DNA of 64,000 bases from Thuidium tamariscinum (GCA_947034885.2 OX344750.2:36814821-36878820), one strand, 5' to 3'; positions 34,472 through 46,849 are shown, numbered from the stretch's first letter. Numbers and translations: made by a program. The notes: generated by a model from the sequence alone, not told the origin.

Positions 34472-35861
34472 CAGTGGGGTACCAATCAAAATGTTGTTTT
34501 TGAATTCCCTGTGAGAAAAATTTCAGTACTGCCAACTTTGAAAGCCTTTTGAGAGTTTAAAAATTGGTATTTTTCCAAAATTTTCTTACCACAACATCAT
34601 CTTTAAGTTAGTTATATGTACGCCAAATTTCAAGGCCAAGAGGTTGACCAAAAAAAAGTTATTCAAAATCTACCAACATGGCTAGTGGTGAGAAACATTT
34701 CACTACTTTCAACTTTGACACCTTCCTAAGGATTGAGTTTTTGTTCTTTTTCTATGAAATTTTTGTCATGAAACAATCTCTATGTTTTTAACATGTATAA
34801 AAAAATTTAAGGTAAAATTTTTTTTTTGTAAGAAGATATTTGAAATCTCCCAATAGGTGTAGTTTTGAGAAAATTTTCACAATTGCCAACTTTGACACCC
34901 TCCCAAGGGCTCAAAAATTGGTTTCTTACCATGAATTTTTTTTGTGAAGTCATCTCTATGTTGATAATATGTGCTCCAAATTTTTAATTCAAATGAACTA
35001 CCAAGAAAAAGATATACAAAATCTCCCAACATGTATAGTTGTGAGAGAAATTTCACTACTGCCGACTCTGACACCTTCCCAAGGGCTGAAAATTTGTCTA
35101 TTTAACATGAAATCTTTTGACTAAGATGAACTTTATGTTGATAACATATGTTCCAAATTTCAAGTTCAAAACAATTACCCATAACAAGATATTCAAAATC
35201 TCTCAACATGTGTAGTTGTGAGGTTGAGTTCTTACATTCATGTCAAACTTTGTTCCACAAAATAACACTATACTAAGGGCTCAAAAACTCCTCACAACTA
35301 CACATGTTGGGAGATTTTGTATATCTTTTTCTTGGTAGTTCATTTGAATTAAAAATTTGGAGCACATACTATCAACATAGAGATGACTTCACAAAAAAAA
35401 TTCATGGTAAGAAACCAATTTTTGAGCCCTTGGGAGGGTGTCAAAGTTGGCAATTGTGAAAATTTTCTCAAAACTACACCTATTGGGAGATTTCAAATAT
35501 CTTCTTACAAAAAATAATTTTACCTTAAATTTTTTATACATATTGAAAACATAGAGATTGTTTCATGACAAAAAATTCATGGAAAAAGAACAAAAACTCA
35601 ATCCTTAGGAAGGTGTCAAAGTTGAAAGTAGTGAAATGTTTCTCACCACTAGCCATGTTGGTAGATTTTGAATAAAAAAATTTCGGTGAATTTTTGGCCT
35701 TGAAATTTGGCATACACATAATTAACTTAAAGATGATGCTATAATATAAATTTCATGGTAAAATACCAATTTTTGAGCTCTCATGAGGCTTTCAAAGTTG
35801 GCAGTACTGAAATTTTTCTTACTACGAATTCAAAAACGACATTTTGTTTGGTACCCCACTA
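34472..35861. mobile_element. Foldback element with 177-bp units, copy 2 (1390 bp)
   Basis: The ends are CAGTGGGGTACCAATC and the inverse of TAGTGGGGTACCAAAC, flanked by TA (34470-34471, 35862-35863). It has the same architecture as the element at 6.9 kb: 'caactttg' units at 34533, 34710, 34887 and (altered) 35063, spaced 177, 177 and 176 bp, then a loop and three inverted units. The shared four-plus-three layout shows that the structure predates dispersal. Confidence 0.85.
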
Positions 35862-35869
35862 TACACTTG

Positions 35870-36760
35870 GAAACTTGAATGGTCACCACCATTACAATTT
35901 TACTCATAATAGGCTTGCTCCAATTATGACTGCAATGAGGTAGTTTACATCACATACTTCATTTTTAGAAGACAAAAGCATCTTTAATCCAACACTCAAA
36001 ATAGCCTGATGCTAAACAAAATGGTTGAAAATTATTTCTAAAATTGTGAGCTTTCGGTTTACAAGTCATACTTGGAGAGTAACTTATGTAAAGCCCCTCA
36101 AATCACTACCTAAGACTAAGTTTAAATGGATTCTTATACTTACTTTGTAATGAAATCTTGTCTTATAATTTAAACAATGATAATTCACACATGATTGTTA
36201 TACTAGTTATGTACCTATTAAACATTTGTAGAATGTGAGTGGATCTCTTGAATTTAAAGGTAGGATGAACTTATACTTTAAAAAACAAAAGTAGAGGGCA
36301 AATGTGTTGATGTGCCGCCTACAGCCTTCTTAACCCCTCATTGCTGGAAGTCCAACTGTACTAAAAAAATTGCATATTTTTTAAGCTGCATAAGTCTATA
36401 TGCAACCAAAATATGAAGATCTTAATTGTACAATCTTGTAGTGTGCATGTTGTAGATGACGTGGTTAAAGTTTGAAGTCATTTGACCGCATAGATTGAGA
36501 GATTATAATGTTTTAGTGTTGAAAAAAGATATTAAAATTTCTTTGAAAACACATTTGGAGGGCTATTTTGATTTCTAAACCTACTCAAATGTAAAAACTT
36601 TGAACTAGAAAGTGCTTCAAAATGAACATGTACACACATTGGTGAAAAAAAATTCATTGAATTGACTCATTGTATTTGCAAATGACTTTGAATGTAAAAA
36701 AAAATAACAAATAAGTGTGCAAAAAACACATCTATGACTGAACCTCCTTCTACTAAAATG
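35870..36760. other. AT-rich intergenic stretch, no gene seen
   Basis: It includes one unit (about 36440-36545) related to the repeat at 32.8-33.1 kb. Confidence 0.45.
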
Positions 36761-36779
36761 CTTCTCAATCACTCGTAAA

Positions 36780-37230
36780 TTCTTGAATTGATATGAAATT
36801 CAGCCACACAAACTAGATTAGAGTATGCAACTTTTCCAAAAAAAATAATTAGAAACTAACATTGTATGAGGAAGAAACAAGCCGTTGAAGTTCACTATAA
36901 TCCAAAATTGTTAGGTTTTTGAACCTTGAATTGCTCTTAAGCATTCAAAGCAACTTGGATTGCCTTCAAAATTTGATCACAATAACTAGACTTGTAGAGA
37001 AATGTAACCCAATAAATTTTATTGAAAACAAACATTGTATGAAGGAAATACAAGCCTTCAAAGTTCGAGCCATCAATTGCAATGGTGAACTCAAATTGAA
37101 CCTGTGAATTTCGATTAGCTCCCAAATCATATATATATCTTGGATTGATTTGAAAATTTTACCACACAAACTAGACTAGTATGCGCAACTTTTCCAATGA
37201 TCTTTTTTTATTGAATTTAGACATTGTATG
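36780..37230. repeat. Tandem repeat, about 180-bp units (three)
   Basis: 'cacaaactaga' blocks occur at 36806, about 36979 (as cacaataactaga) and 37163, spaced 173 and 185 bp. Each is followed by a 'gcaacttttcc'- or 'gtaaccc'-like segment and an 'acattgtatg' segment. The open frames here are by-products of the array. Confidence 0.6.
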
Positions 37231-38225
37231 CAAAAGTTATAGCAATCTGAATGAGATTGCTAGGCTATGAGGACACTTTTCGTCCCATGCGGCAATGAGG
37301 GTTTAGCCTCTGAATGTCACAAGGGACGTTTTTTGATGCTGAGGACTTTGATATTGTGTTGATCAAATGTTGTAATCTCAATATCCCCAGGGTGGATTTT
37401 CTTAGAAGTTGCACAATCACATTCATCAACTAGTTGATTTCAAAATCCAACAAGTGAAGTCCTTAGTAATCAAGGGAATTTCAAATTATTCCATTTTTTC
37501 TATCAAGTTCCTCACTTTTGGGTATTCTTCTTGTGATGTTTAGGGGTTAAGGACATGAATTCGGAGGGATTGTCACTTAATGACTAGGTTATTTGTGTGC
37601 TTCAAAAATGCAAAACGAAATTGCATTTTTTGAGAACGTAATAATTTGAATTTCTATTTGCTTCCCAATTTCAATTTGTTTTTTCCCATTTCTGTGTTGG
37701 AAATTTATTTGTTTATTTATTTTTTGTTTTTTTGAGAAAAAATCATAGTTTTCAACCTTAGCAAGTCCTGCTGACCACATAGGGTCACCTTCCTTACAGT
37801 ACCTTAATTACTGTGGTACGTGAAGGAAATTTCCGACTGCATATTTTGTAATGTGTACCAGCTGTGGACTTGTGGCCATTAAGCTTAGCTTGGTGCCAGG
37901 GAAATCGACTTCCAAGTGCTTGGAGGATTTGGCAAGTAGCAGGCAATCTGGGGGGGTCGATATCTGAGCAAGACATGTAAGGTAGTCTGCTCTCAAGGCG
38001 ACCTTCTAAGATAAGAGCTGCTTGGGGGGGCTAAACATTCCTTGAAACAAATTCCAGCAAATTTTCGTAGGAAGAAACATGGAATTGGCATGGAACCCAA
38101 GTCGTTTCATATTTTTGGAACCTCTGTGGAATTAGTTATGAATTTACAAAGTTGACATGTAGTGGCGACTGAATGTGACCACTTCTCTACAAATGTACTC
38201 TAAGGGAGAAGCACTCAATGGCATA
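37231..38225. other. Intergenic, somewhat GC-richer, no gene recognised
   Basis: The part 37790-38030 is GC-richer than its surroundings, without a coherent reading frame. It may be a relic of a gene or transposon. Confidence 0.4.
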
Positions 38226-38402
38226 CCTGTACCCAATGCCGTCAGTTTTTATAGCATATAATCATTTCAGAACTTAAATGTAAGTGATTCATACATGGCT
38301 TAACAATGTCGGTCAACAATTAATAAGCTTTGTTTACTATGTGCACATTTAAGTTATGAAATGACGGCCCTTCCTAGAAGGGACACCATTGGGTGCAGGG
38401 AC
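38226..38402. repeat. Imperfect inverted repeat
   Basis: 'acccaatgccgtca...catttcagaacttaaatg' (38232-38283) pairs with 'catttaagttatgaaatgacgg...acaccattgggt' (38345-38396). It is a small foldback and possibly a MITE. No target duplication was found. Confidence 0.45.
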
Positions 38403-38650
38403 GGTTTTAGATGCCTTTGTTGTACTAGCACATTGAAGAAAGCAAAATATACCTCCATATTAGTGGTCACTTTTACACTAGGAGTGCTTTTAAAGCACCT
38501 TAAAACTAGCTCTTAAGTTGTAATCAACATCACTTATCCAACACGACCATTTCCCTACTAAATCATGGATACTATGTAGACTTAATATTTTTTGAAAATT
38601 AAAAAAATTATAAAATTGATTCAATTAATCTTAACACCATAACATTTAGT

Positions 38651-38820
38651 AGCATTGGGTGGCTCTACCTTTTGGAGAGTGTGGAATATTCGACACCCCA
38701 ACAATGTTTCATCAGTAACCACTTCAGGAAGTAAGTGGACCTGTGGAAGGTGGAGAGGCTGTTGGGTGTGGGATATGCCACACCCTTCACTGTAGAAAAA
38801 AGGCAGAGCCACAATGTGCT
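38651..38820. mobile_element. Foldback MITE-like element, 170 bp
   Basis: The left arm 'agcattgggtggctctacc' and the right arm (inverse 'agcacattgtggctctgcc') form imperfect terminal inverted repeats, followed by further paired sequence ('gtgtggaatattcgacacccc' against 'gggtgtgggatatgccacac'). It lies about 640 bp before the X8 gene start, so it may be part of its promoter. Confidence 0.6.
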
Positions 38821-39455
38821 ACTGAATGTTATGACATCAAAGACCAAGAGGAAACACTGTGTCCTCTTGGTTAATTTGAGCGGGCGACGGTGCAGATGCT
38901 CTTGGTCTGCAGGAGAACGGCGGGCTTTGACCTCTGTCTCTGTCTCTCTCATTCAGTTCTCAGCTCCTCGCAAGCAAGCTCAGTCTGGCAGGAAGTGCAG
39001 TCGTCTGACACGACTCCCGACTGTCTTGTACCGTGAGCTGCAGCTATGGCGATGCGAGAGCCTGCATTAGTGCATAAATGACGCTCCATCATAAATTAAT
39101 ATGAAGCAAGGCACCTGGCGGGGGGAATCCTATGCTGCCCGAGATGATCTCCCCTGTCACGCAAATTCAATGTGCTCTCACTTGAGGCGCCGACTTTTGC
39201 CACGCCATTGCCATGGCCGCCATCTCTCGTCCTTCGCCGCGGTCATTCTAGGTCAACTGTAGGGAGACCTGCCCCGTTTCCTCCCAAATTTCTTCTGCCG
39301 AAGCAGAGGTCCGAAAGTGGCGCATTTCGTTATGGATCACATTTAGTAGGTTAGAGCGCGTCGTTCATTTGCTACGTAACAATCTCTCGGCAGGGAGTTT
39401 CACTCTTAGATTACATGCATTTTGGAACTGCTGCTTAATTTGGCAAAAGAACAGC
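38821..39455 (+). promoter_or_regulatory. GC-rich promoter/leader of the X8 gene, with upstream ORFs
   Basis: Composition rises sharply. Short ATG frames precede the start: 39213-39251 (12 codons, in strong context ccATGG), a 4-codon frame near 39332 and a 7-codon frame near 39416. Whether they are in the mRNA depends on the unknown transcription start. Confidence 0.4.
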
Positions 39456-42087
39456 ATGAGGTTCCTCATGGGGGAGCGGTGCTGCGAAATTGGCGTCGCT
39501 CTGACCTTTGCCCTGCTACTTGGATCCCAGCAATACTGCCTTCTTGGTAATTGGCTTCCCTTCTACTTGTTTACTTGTATCTTGTTCTTATTCAGGAAGG
39601 TGGTCGGAACCTCCATGCTGGATGGATTCTCTTTAAGCTTTCGGATGCTGTGAGAGCTAGCTCGAGCTCGTTGATTAGTTTATGCAGTTTCTTGATTCCT
39701 TACTTCTTTAGTATTGAATTTTGCGAACTTTTGATAGTGTTGTTGTGAGTAAGGTTACGTCAGAGTACGCTCGTCATTCACATTATCTAGCTTTGCTGTT
39801 TGAGTAGACCGTATTCGAAGCTTATATGATTGTCATGACCGTTCAAGAAATTTTCTGTGTTTCGATAGTTGATCAGTCATCTCTTTGAGTTTTATGAAGG
39901 ATTTCACGTCCTGTCGTTCGCAGAGACAGCATTTGGAAAATGTTCTAATCACTCGTAGTTCCAGCTTAATGGGTCTAGTTCTGAGTGAGCTTCTCAGAAG
40001 CTCACTCAATGGTAATTGTAGCTACCGCAATGAACCGCTAAATGACGACCTGGTTCGTGAGCATTTTCTAGTTTGACACAAGTATTTAGTGTTGTTCAAT
40101 TAAAAATAAGTGTTCTCGGTGATTTTAAGTTGGTGGGATTCGATAACGCTCTGAGCATCGTGCATGAAGGGGTGCATGAATGAGACTAAAGGCATTTGGA
40201 GTTTTTTGGCGGCAAGAAATGGCCCCTGATACCCCTTCATTTCAAGTCTCCGCTGGCAAATGTGAAAGTAAATGCCCTTTTTGTACACTTCGCTTCAGGA
40301 AGTGGGAAAGTACTGCAGGCAGTCCCTCAATACTTTGACTCGTTGTATTGTAAAGATACCGTTCTCCACTTAGGCGTTAGTTTCGCATCCATTTAAAAGC
40401 ATCGGAACATGTACCTCTGTATCGCAGTGACGATGACAACTTCTCATTTGACTGGTCAAGCTTTATTCTCACTCTAGTCATGAAAGTGCTGGAGAACGTC
40501 GTCGAGGTATCGTCTATTACGTCTCATGCAGCAAGTCTACTTTGTAAACCCGTTTTTAGAGACGCCAACTAATGTAACCTGATGCCTTGAAGGTCAATGT
40601 CGACTTATTGTGTCTACTAATCTCTCAATTTCCTGAGAAGCTTAGAAATAAGGGGAGAGGGTTTTACTCAAAGATTTGGTATTCTGAATCTTTAGTATGT
40701 TTTCCTCGAGACACTTCTGTTTGTAATTCCTTCAAGTTTGACTCAATTATGATTATGAAATATGTTTAGGGGTGGCTGGAGTGGATATACCAATGCGTGA
40801 CCTAAGTGACGACAAGAACTCGGGGAGACCTCAAGGCCGGAGGCTTGCCACACAGCAATGGTGTATTGCAAAGCCTAACCTGGACAATGCGAACTATCAA
40901 GGTGCTTTAGACTGGGTTTGTGGGCCGCTTTCCGGCCAGGGGCAAGTGAATTGTGGACCCCTTCAAGCGGGACAGAATTGCTATCTGCCTAATACTTATC
41001 AAGGCCATGCAAGTTGGGCCTTCAATTTATACTATCAAACCCATGGGCAAACTTCTCAAGCATGTGACTTCCAGGGCACAGGAGTTATCACTACCAGTGA
41101 CCCCAGTGAGATTTCCATCCTTTGAACATGATTATGCCGCGCTTACCTTATTTAGTCCAGGTTCATTCGTGTAGTGATTCGTATTGGATAGAGAATATTA
41201 TTCTGTGTGAATGCTGCCGAGATACGCTCTTATTAACCGTTTCATTCTTCAAAATTGGGCTTTCACCCTGTCAATGGAATAGATTTAGGTTTTGGTTGCA
41301 TGCAATTGTTGCCCCATTATTTTTCTACATTAATCAGCGATGTGTGGAAAAGGCTATGAGTGTGCAAGGCTTGCAGTCTGCATGATGGTAACGTTGTGGA
41401 TTCATTACCATATAATTCCATTGTGCAGGTACAGCGACCTGTCCATATGTGGGATCTAATGGGTAAGCTTACTGACGGATCTTTGCTAGAACTGTTACTT
41501 TCAACCCTTAAACGCCCAAATTCTATTCTTTTTTGTTTTAACCTATTTTTACTTACGGTTTTGCACAAAATATCGTTCACCTTAATTTAATCTGATCATA
41601 GAAGAAGTCTGTTTTCTAAGATTTAAGCATTACTTTAGAAGAATGAGAAGTTGTTTGAACGAAACATCACAATGAAAAACAAATTTTTGGCATCCAGAAC
41701 ATGCGCTCGTAGGCTCCAACGGTTTAAGGGGTTGAGTTAGAGTGCGATTAGACACCCAAGAGAAACAGCCCTTTCTTTTTTATTACTCTTCAAATGAATA
41801 TATTCCGAGTCTCTAGATGTTAACGGATTTTTTAATATTATGCTGACTGCTAACATTATCTTAATACTAGTACTACTAAGATACTGTTACATAGCAGATG
41901 TTTGAACATTGTTGTCAGAAATCTGCCTCACAAGAAGTGGGTGTTGACTGGTTGTGGCAGGACAACTGGCGTCATTTTAGGGAATTCGACTAGCGGGACT
42001 TCTGGGCACCATATGATAAATTCCGGAGTCTATCTTTCGACTAAAGCTTTAATTATTGCATACCTCCTCGCTGCTCAAGTTTTTTGA
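39456..42087 (+). CDS. GPI-anchored X8 (CBM43) protein, callose-binding type
   Basis: The exons are 39456-39546, 40770-41105, 41429-41462 and 41961-42087. All introns are GT-AG and the phases join to 195 residues. The N-terminus (MRFLMGERCC, then ALTFALLLG) is a signal peptide. An X8 domain spans about 59-149: QQWCIAK at 59, WVCG at 79, and six Cys at 62, 81, 92, 101, 129 and 147. The last Cys lies in the 34-bp third exon. A Ser/Gly/Thr-rich linker and a hydrophobic tail (ALIIAYLLAAQVF) end the protein, as for GPI-anchored plasmodesmata callose-binding proteins of about 200 residues. Those bind beta-1,3-glucan at plasmodesmal necks. Other X8 proteins act in pollen or the cell wall, so the exact role is inferred. 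The start is the first ATG in frame. Confidence 0.88.
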
Positions 42088-44282
42088 TTCAACTATGCAT
42101 GTTTCTCATGCTCTGGAGAGTTTCATATCAATCTGTGGATTTTCCCCCCAAGGCGTTCAGCGTTTGGAATTCTTCCTAAGCTGTACCTTCACAGCAATTT
42201 AGATAATTATGGACCGTAATCAGCAATTTTGACAGTTAAAAATTCAGCGGAAGGTGAAGGAGCTGATATTAGACATAAAGCAGAACTACTTATCGATTTT
42301 GAACCAAGCGAAAGTACGTGTGATACATGAGAAACCAAAAGAAGTATGCCGGTGAACAACTGGAACTGCAATAGAAACAGGTCTGGTGTTCTTGTTCACG
42401 GAGTAATATTTTGGTCTCATTTTGAATAGAATTACCTCACGGTTGCTTATCTTCTGTTCGTCATCATAATACTTTATCTCGTTTATTTTGGGCTGCAAAG
42501 AAAACGATCTTGGGGGTTGTCAGCTATTTCCTTGGATTTTGTTGTCTGAATAAGGTAGGATGATCCATTGTTGTCCTTTCTCCATCTTCATTGACTCATC
42601 AGATTCATGATTTTATTTGTGCAACAGAACAGCAGAGGGGTTTTCAAATATATTTTGGTCAACTCATTTTTCATTAAAAATAGATCTCAATATAGGTGGT
42701 CAAAGTGTAAAGGTCTAGCTTCTTATTGTTGTTCCAAAAGAAAATTACTCTTGACTATTCTTTGTATTCTAATGTCATTCTCAAAAGTTCTTCCATGCTT
42801 ACACAATTGTAGTGGTAATTTTAAATTGCCTCTTTAATTTGTGGAATAAGGAGTGGACCTTATTCTATGTGTTTGAATCACTTGATGACTTACTTTGAAG
42901 TGGAAAGAATTTTCACTTAAAGATGAAGCTAGAGTGACATCCTTGATCAACATCTAGTGTTTTACTCCCACATGTACAACTTAGTTTGGTTCAAGTTAAC
43001 AATCTTTACTATTATGCCATTCAATATTTAATTTAACATAGAATAAGGTAGACATTTTCTGTCTTGCATAGTTATCATTCAATTCTTAAGCAATTCCAAA
43101 TTTCAGGCAAATTTAGCAATTATGGTGTTAGTGATTGAATGTCTTTTATGTTGAAATTTAGAGAGATGTTTTTCAAAATTTGTGCATTGGCACTTCAACA
43201 ATGAAATTTGTATAGAAGAGATTTTGAATTTTTAAGGAGATGTTTGTTGAAGAAATAAGTATGGACATTTTCTACATCTTTTTGCAAATGAACTAAGAAA
43301 ATTTTCACCTATATTTTTCAAGCAATTCTAATTATGTATAATTATCAATATTAAATGAAACAATTCACCCAATTAGAATTATGCTATTATGAAACTAAAA
43401 TATGATATGTTTGAGTGAAATTGTATAATAATTGAAGGTTAATTATGCAATGTAGAAATGCCTATTTGTGTTTTATATATAGTGTAGAGACAATGCATAT
43501 ACACTTTGTAGAACTAAGTACTTTGATATTCTCAATTGAAAGGAAATGCTTTGTAACAAATCTAGAGAATGTTTGTGATAAATGAATCTCTGACATTTTT
43601 AGAAAAGAGTATTTTGTGGCAAAATACAAGGGAACCTATAGTGGCACTTTGATCACTAATAAATAATACTTTGAGAAAAAGTATCAAAAATTGAAAGAGG
43701 AAAAATGAAGGAAATTTTTTCTATGCAATGGATATAAAATATAATGAAAAAGAGTCATATTTTCAAGTTTTGAACCAATCAACCAAAGACAACTATCTAA
43801 AGGGGTGAAAAGACATTTTGGTTGTATGGCTTAGGAACATTGTTAGGGCAATGAATTCCTAATAATAAACAAGGTATGATGAGTACTATTTTTTTTTTAA
43901 ACTTTAGTTTTGACCTTTTCCAATATAGACATACATTGTACCTCTTCTAACAATTAAAATTCCATAGGTTCATATAGCACATTAATAGGCCTATTCTAAT
44001 TTTAAATAAAGAACAAATGCAAGCTACATTGACAAACTTCAATCAACATGCATGTTCAAGGGTCTAGTGTGCCCTACTATTATATAAACACAAAAGTTCA
44101 CCAAAAAAAAGTAAATAACTATATGCAAAGATCCATCAACTCTAGACTCTTTCCAAGACTTCTCCACCCTTGTGAAGCTTAGGTATTTGAACAAAAATAT
44201 GGCATTGCCTATATTAGTATGTGAACATAAAATTTCATGTTCACACACTGTGGCATGTAAGCCTTGGATATATATGGCATGT
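42088..44282. other. 3' flank of the X8 gene and AT-rich intergenic DNA
   Basis: The first few hundred bases should hold the 3' untranslated region. Beyond about 42.9 kb the sequence is AT-rich with no gene recognised. Confidence 0.5.
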
Positions 44283-44286
44283 ATAT

Positions 44287-45020
44287 GGGTAAATGCAAGA
44301 AACACTTGTACTATTTCCCGTCACCACCTAAGTGCTGATCTGTTTTTTGGCCATAACTTTTGCATTTTTGCTCTAAATGACTCAAGATTTCTAGAGAAGG
44401 TACTCGTGACTATCATACACCTTACATAATTTTTTCATAATTTTCAAAAATAATTTAATACTAAAATAGTACTAGTGATTAAATGTCACAAATGACAATT
44501 TGGAGGTTTTTAGTACTAAGGAGTACCTTTTTTTTAATGATTTTGAGATGAAATTTGGATGAGATGGTCTTCTAATAGTTTTACATCACTCCACATGAGG
44601 GATTTTGAAAAAAGTTATTTTTATGTGGTGTAGAAGTCTACAAAGTGAGCTTCTTTCTGCTTGAATTTTGAAACATATAAAATATTATTTTGGTGGTTTT
44701 TTTGGTTGATGATCATCTCCATAGAGTTGTTGCAAATGGCCACTTTTTATTTTTTGTATTTACTTATTTTTTCTATTTTTCCCGAATTAAAACATGAAGA
44801 TATGTATTTTCTTGAGGTTTGGCACTTTTTAAATTCTCCTACTTAGAGAATTTTTCTATCAATTTCCTTCAATGAAAACCTTCATCTTAGAGGTCTATAC
44901 ATTGTTCATATTTTTCAAATTTTTTTCAAATTAATTTTCTAATTTTAAAGTACTCCAGAAAAAGTCATGAGTACTGTAGTAAAACGCAACAAATAGTACA
45001 AGTGTTTCTTGCATTCACCC
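44287..45020. mobile_element. GGGTGATTGC-family transposon, copy E (734 bp, second subfamily)
   Basis: The ends GGGTAAATGCAAGAAACACT and the inverse of GGGTGAATGCAAGAAACACT extend to about 30 bp of terminal inverted repeat, ending in TTGTACTATTT. The 4-bp duplication is ATAT (44283-44286, 45021-45024). The interior keeps 'gccataacttttgcat' but otherwise differs from copies A-D and matches copy F. Confidence 0.85.
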
Positions 45021-45064
45021 ATATATGCTACAACCAATGAAAGTGTTTATAATATAAACATCTA

Positions 45065-45490
45065 TATTGTAGGTATTTATAATATAGTTATGTATACTAT
45101 AATTGCAGAAGATTCTATAATATAGACACCTAATGTAAAGGTGCACAATTTTTTAGGCTCACAAGTTCGTATTCCTATGCTCACATAATAGCAACATTCA
45201 TCAAGGTGGGGATTGTTTTGCCTCTTGGCTATAGAGTGTTGTGTTTTGACACCATATTGAACATGGATAGAGATTCTCTAAACCTTGACATCATAGGTGA
45301 TAGATACAAACGGGTAAACGGAAACAACTAAAAGAATAGGATAAAATGTTGTAAGAAGAAGGTTGCTATTATGTGAGCCTAAGAGATGTGAGCCCATGAG
45401 CTTAGAAGACTACATATCTATGATATAGAAACTTTCTATAATTATAGTATAACTATATTATATATAACTATAATATAGGTGTTTATGTCA
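45065..45490. repeat. Foldback repeat of about 420 bp
   Basis: The outer arms 'tataatatagttat..tactataatt' (about 45078-45120) and their inverse (about 45430-45475) pair. The inner 16-bp arms CTCACATAATAGCAAC (45180 region) and GTTGCTATTATGTGAG (45362 region) are perfect. No known terminus was found. Confidence 0.6.
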
Positions 45491-45499
45491 TAATCAATA

Positions 45500-46325
45500 T
45501 CAATGGTTATTGTATATCTACTTACATACATGCTTAAGGCTCATATACTTGCATCTTTATACTCACATATTTGCATCTTTATGCTTATATACTAGTATTG
45601 TTTGCTTGTGAAAAAAGGTCCATAAGAAGTGAAGGTACAAAATTGTAGTTGACCACAAAGTTTGCAAAGATGATTCTAACACTATATAATTGAAAAATTA
45701 TAGCATAAGGCTCTTAGTGGATGTAAGCTTAGGATCACTTCACACTATAGCTATCTAAATAAAAAGGCCTGCCCATAGAAGTGAATGATTTAAACTTTGT
45801 TGAGAGTCCAAAGAAATGGACTATTAAAAGGCAATAAAAATTAGGATTTAAGCCTTTGGCCAACCATAGTGTAAAGTCTCCCATGGCCAAGTCCAAAGTC
45901 CAAACTTATACTAATTTCATGATTGAGATCTTGTTAGATTTTGATTTTAATGAAAAACTCCAACAGCGTCTTGACTAGAATTTGGGTCTCTATTTTTGCT
46001 TGATCCAAACTCTAATCAAGAGTTTGTTGCCATATAAGCATTTGGTTGCCATATAGGCAATTTTGGAGACATAGAATTTTAAAAGACTTTTGTTGCGTAG
46101 TGTAAGGGGTTGAGAGGCCAAACTCATAGTTTCTTGAAATTTCATGGGTAGAAATCGACAGGCTCTCAACCTTTGGCCTCAATGTGAAGTACCCCTTAAT
46201 CAAAATATTAGATTGTTTGAAATACAATTATGAATTAGCATAGGCCCTTGAAGTCTAATATTTGAATGAAGTAATTGGTATTTGGATGAGACTATCCTTT
46301 GAAAAGATGCGACCCATCCTGGTTT
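45500..46325. other. AT-rich intergenic stretch, no gene seen
   Basis: No gene or clear repeat end was recognised. Confidence 0.5.
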
Positions 46326-46329
46326 GCAT

Positions 46330-46835
46330 TCCCCCCCCCCTTTCCAAAAAATTATAAGCCATTGATAGTTTTTTAAAAGGAATGGTGATCTTCAAAATCA
46401 CCGTCGATTTCTCAAAAAATCACAAGTCATTGATCTTGTGAGATTTGATCTTAGCCATCCAAATATGGATATGAATACACATATATAATATAGATACATA
46501 CATACATACATACATATATTCAATATATATACAATATTGACTATAAATACAAAATTGAATATGTATACAATATTAAATACATATACTGTAATACTATATA
46601 TATAATATTGAATACATATATTGAATAAAGATACGGATAAAATCTCATATAGATAGTCAATCACATTGGCTTTTGAGAATTACAAGAGGTGGGGGGATGC
46701 AAATTTAAAATTTTTAAATTAAAATTTTTAAATTTTGTTTGTTTGTTTGGGAGGGGTGTGGAGGGGAGTTAATAATTTCTTTTGGATGGGTAGTCAGGCA
46801 TCATGCCTCACTATCCATTCAAAAGACATGTTAAA
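46330..46835. repeat. Repeat with 'catacatacat/atattgaatac' minisatellite, copy 3
   Basis: It has a C run (46330-46341), a 'caaaaaatcacaagtcattgat' block, a minisatellite (46465-46635, including (CATA)n at about 46494-46516), G-rich patches and the 'ctcactatccattcaaaagaca' block at the right. The layout matches the copies at 0.5 and 28.8 kb. Confidence 0.5.
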
Positions 46836-46849
46836 GACAAACTAGTAAA

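Noticed and set aside
36780-37230. CRISPR-like regularly spaced repeats
   Set aside because: The units are about 180 bp, diverged throughout and without conserved short repeats or unique spacers; the genome is that of a plant nucleus.
41463-41466. End of the X8 protein at the TAA directly after exon 3
   Set aside because: A strong GGGTAAGC donor overlaps it, and the phase-matched next exon supplies a linker and a GPI-type tail. A retained-intron form remains possible.
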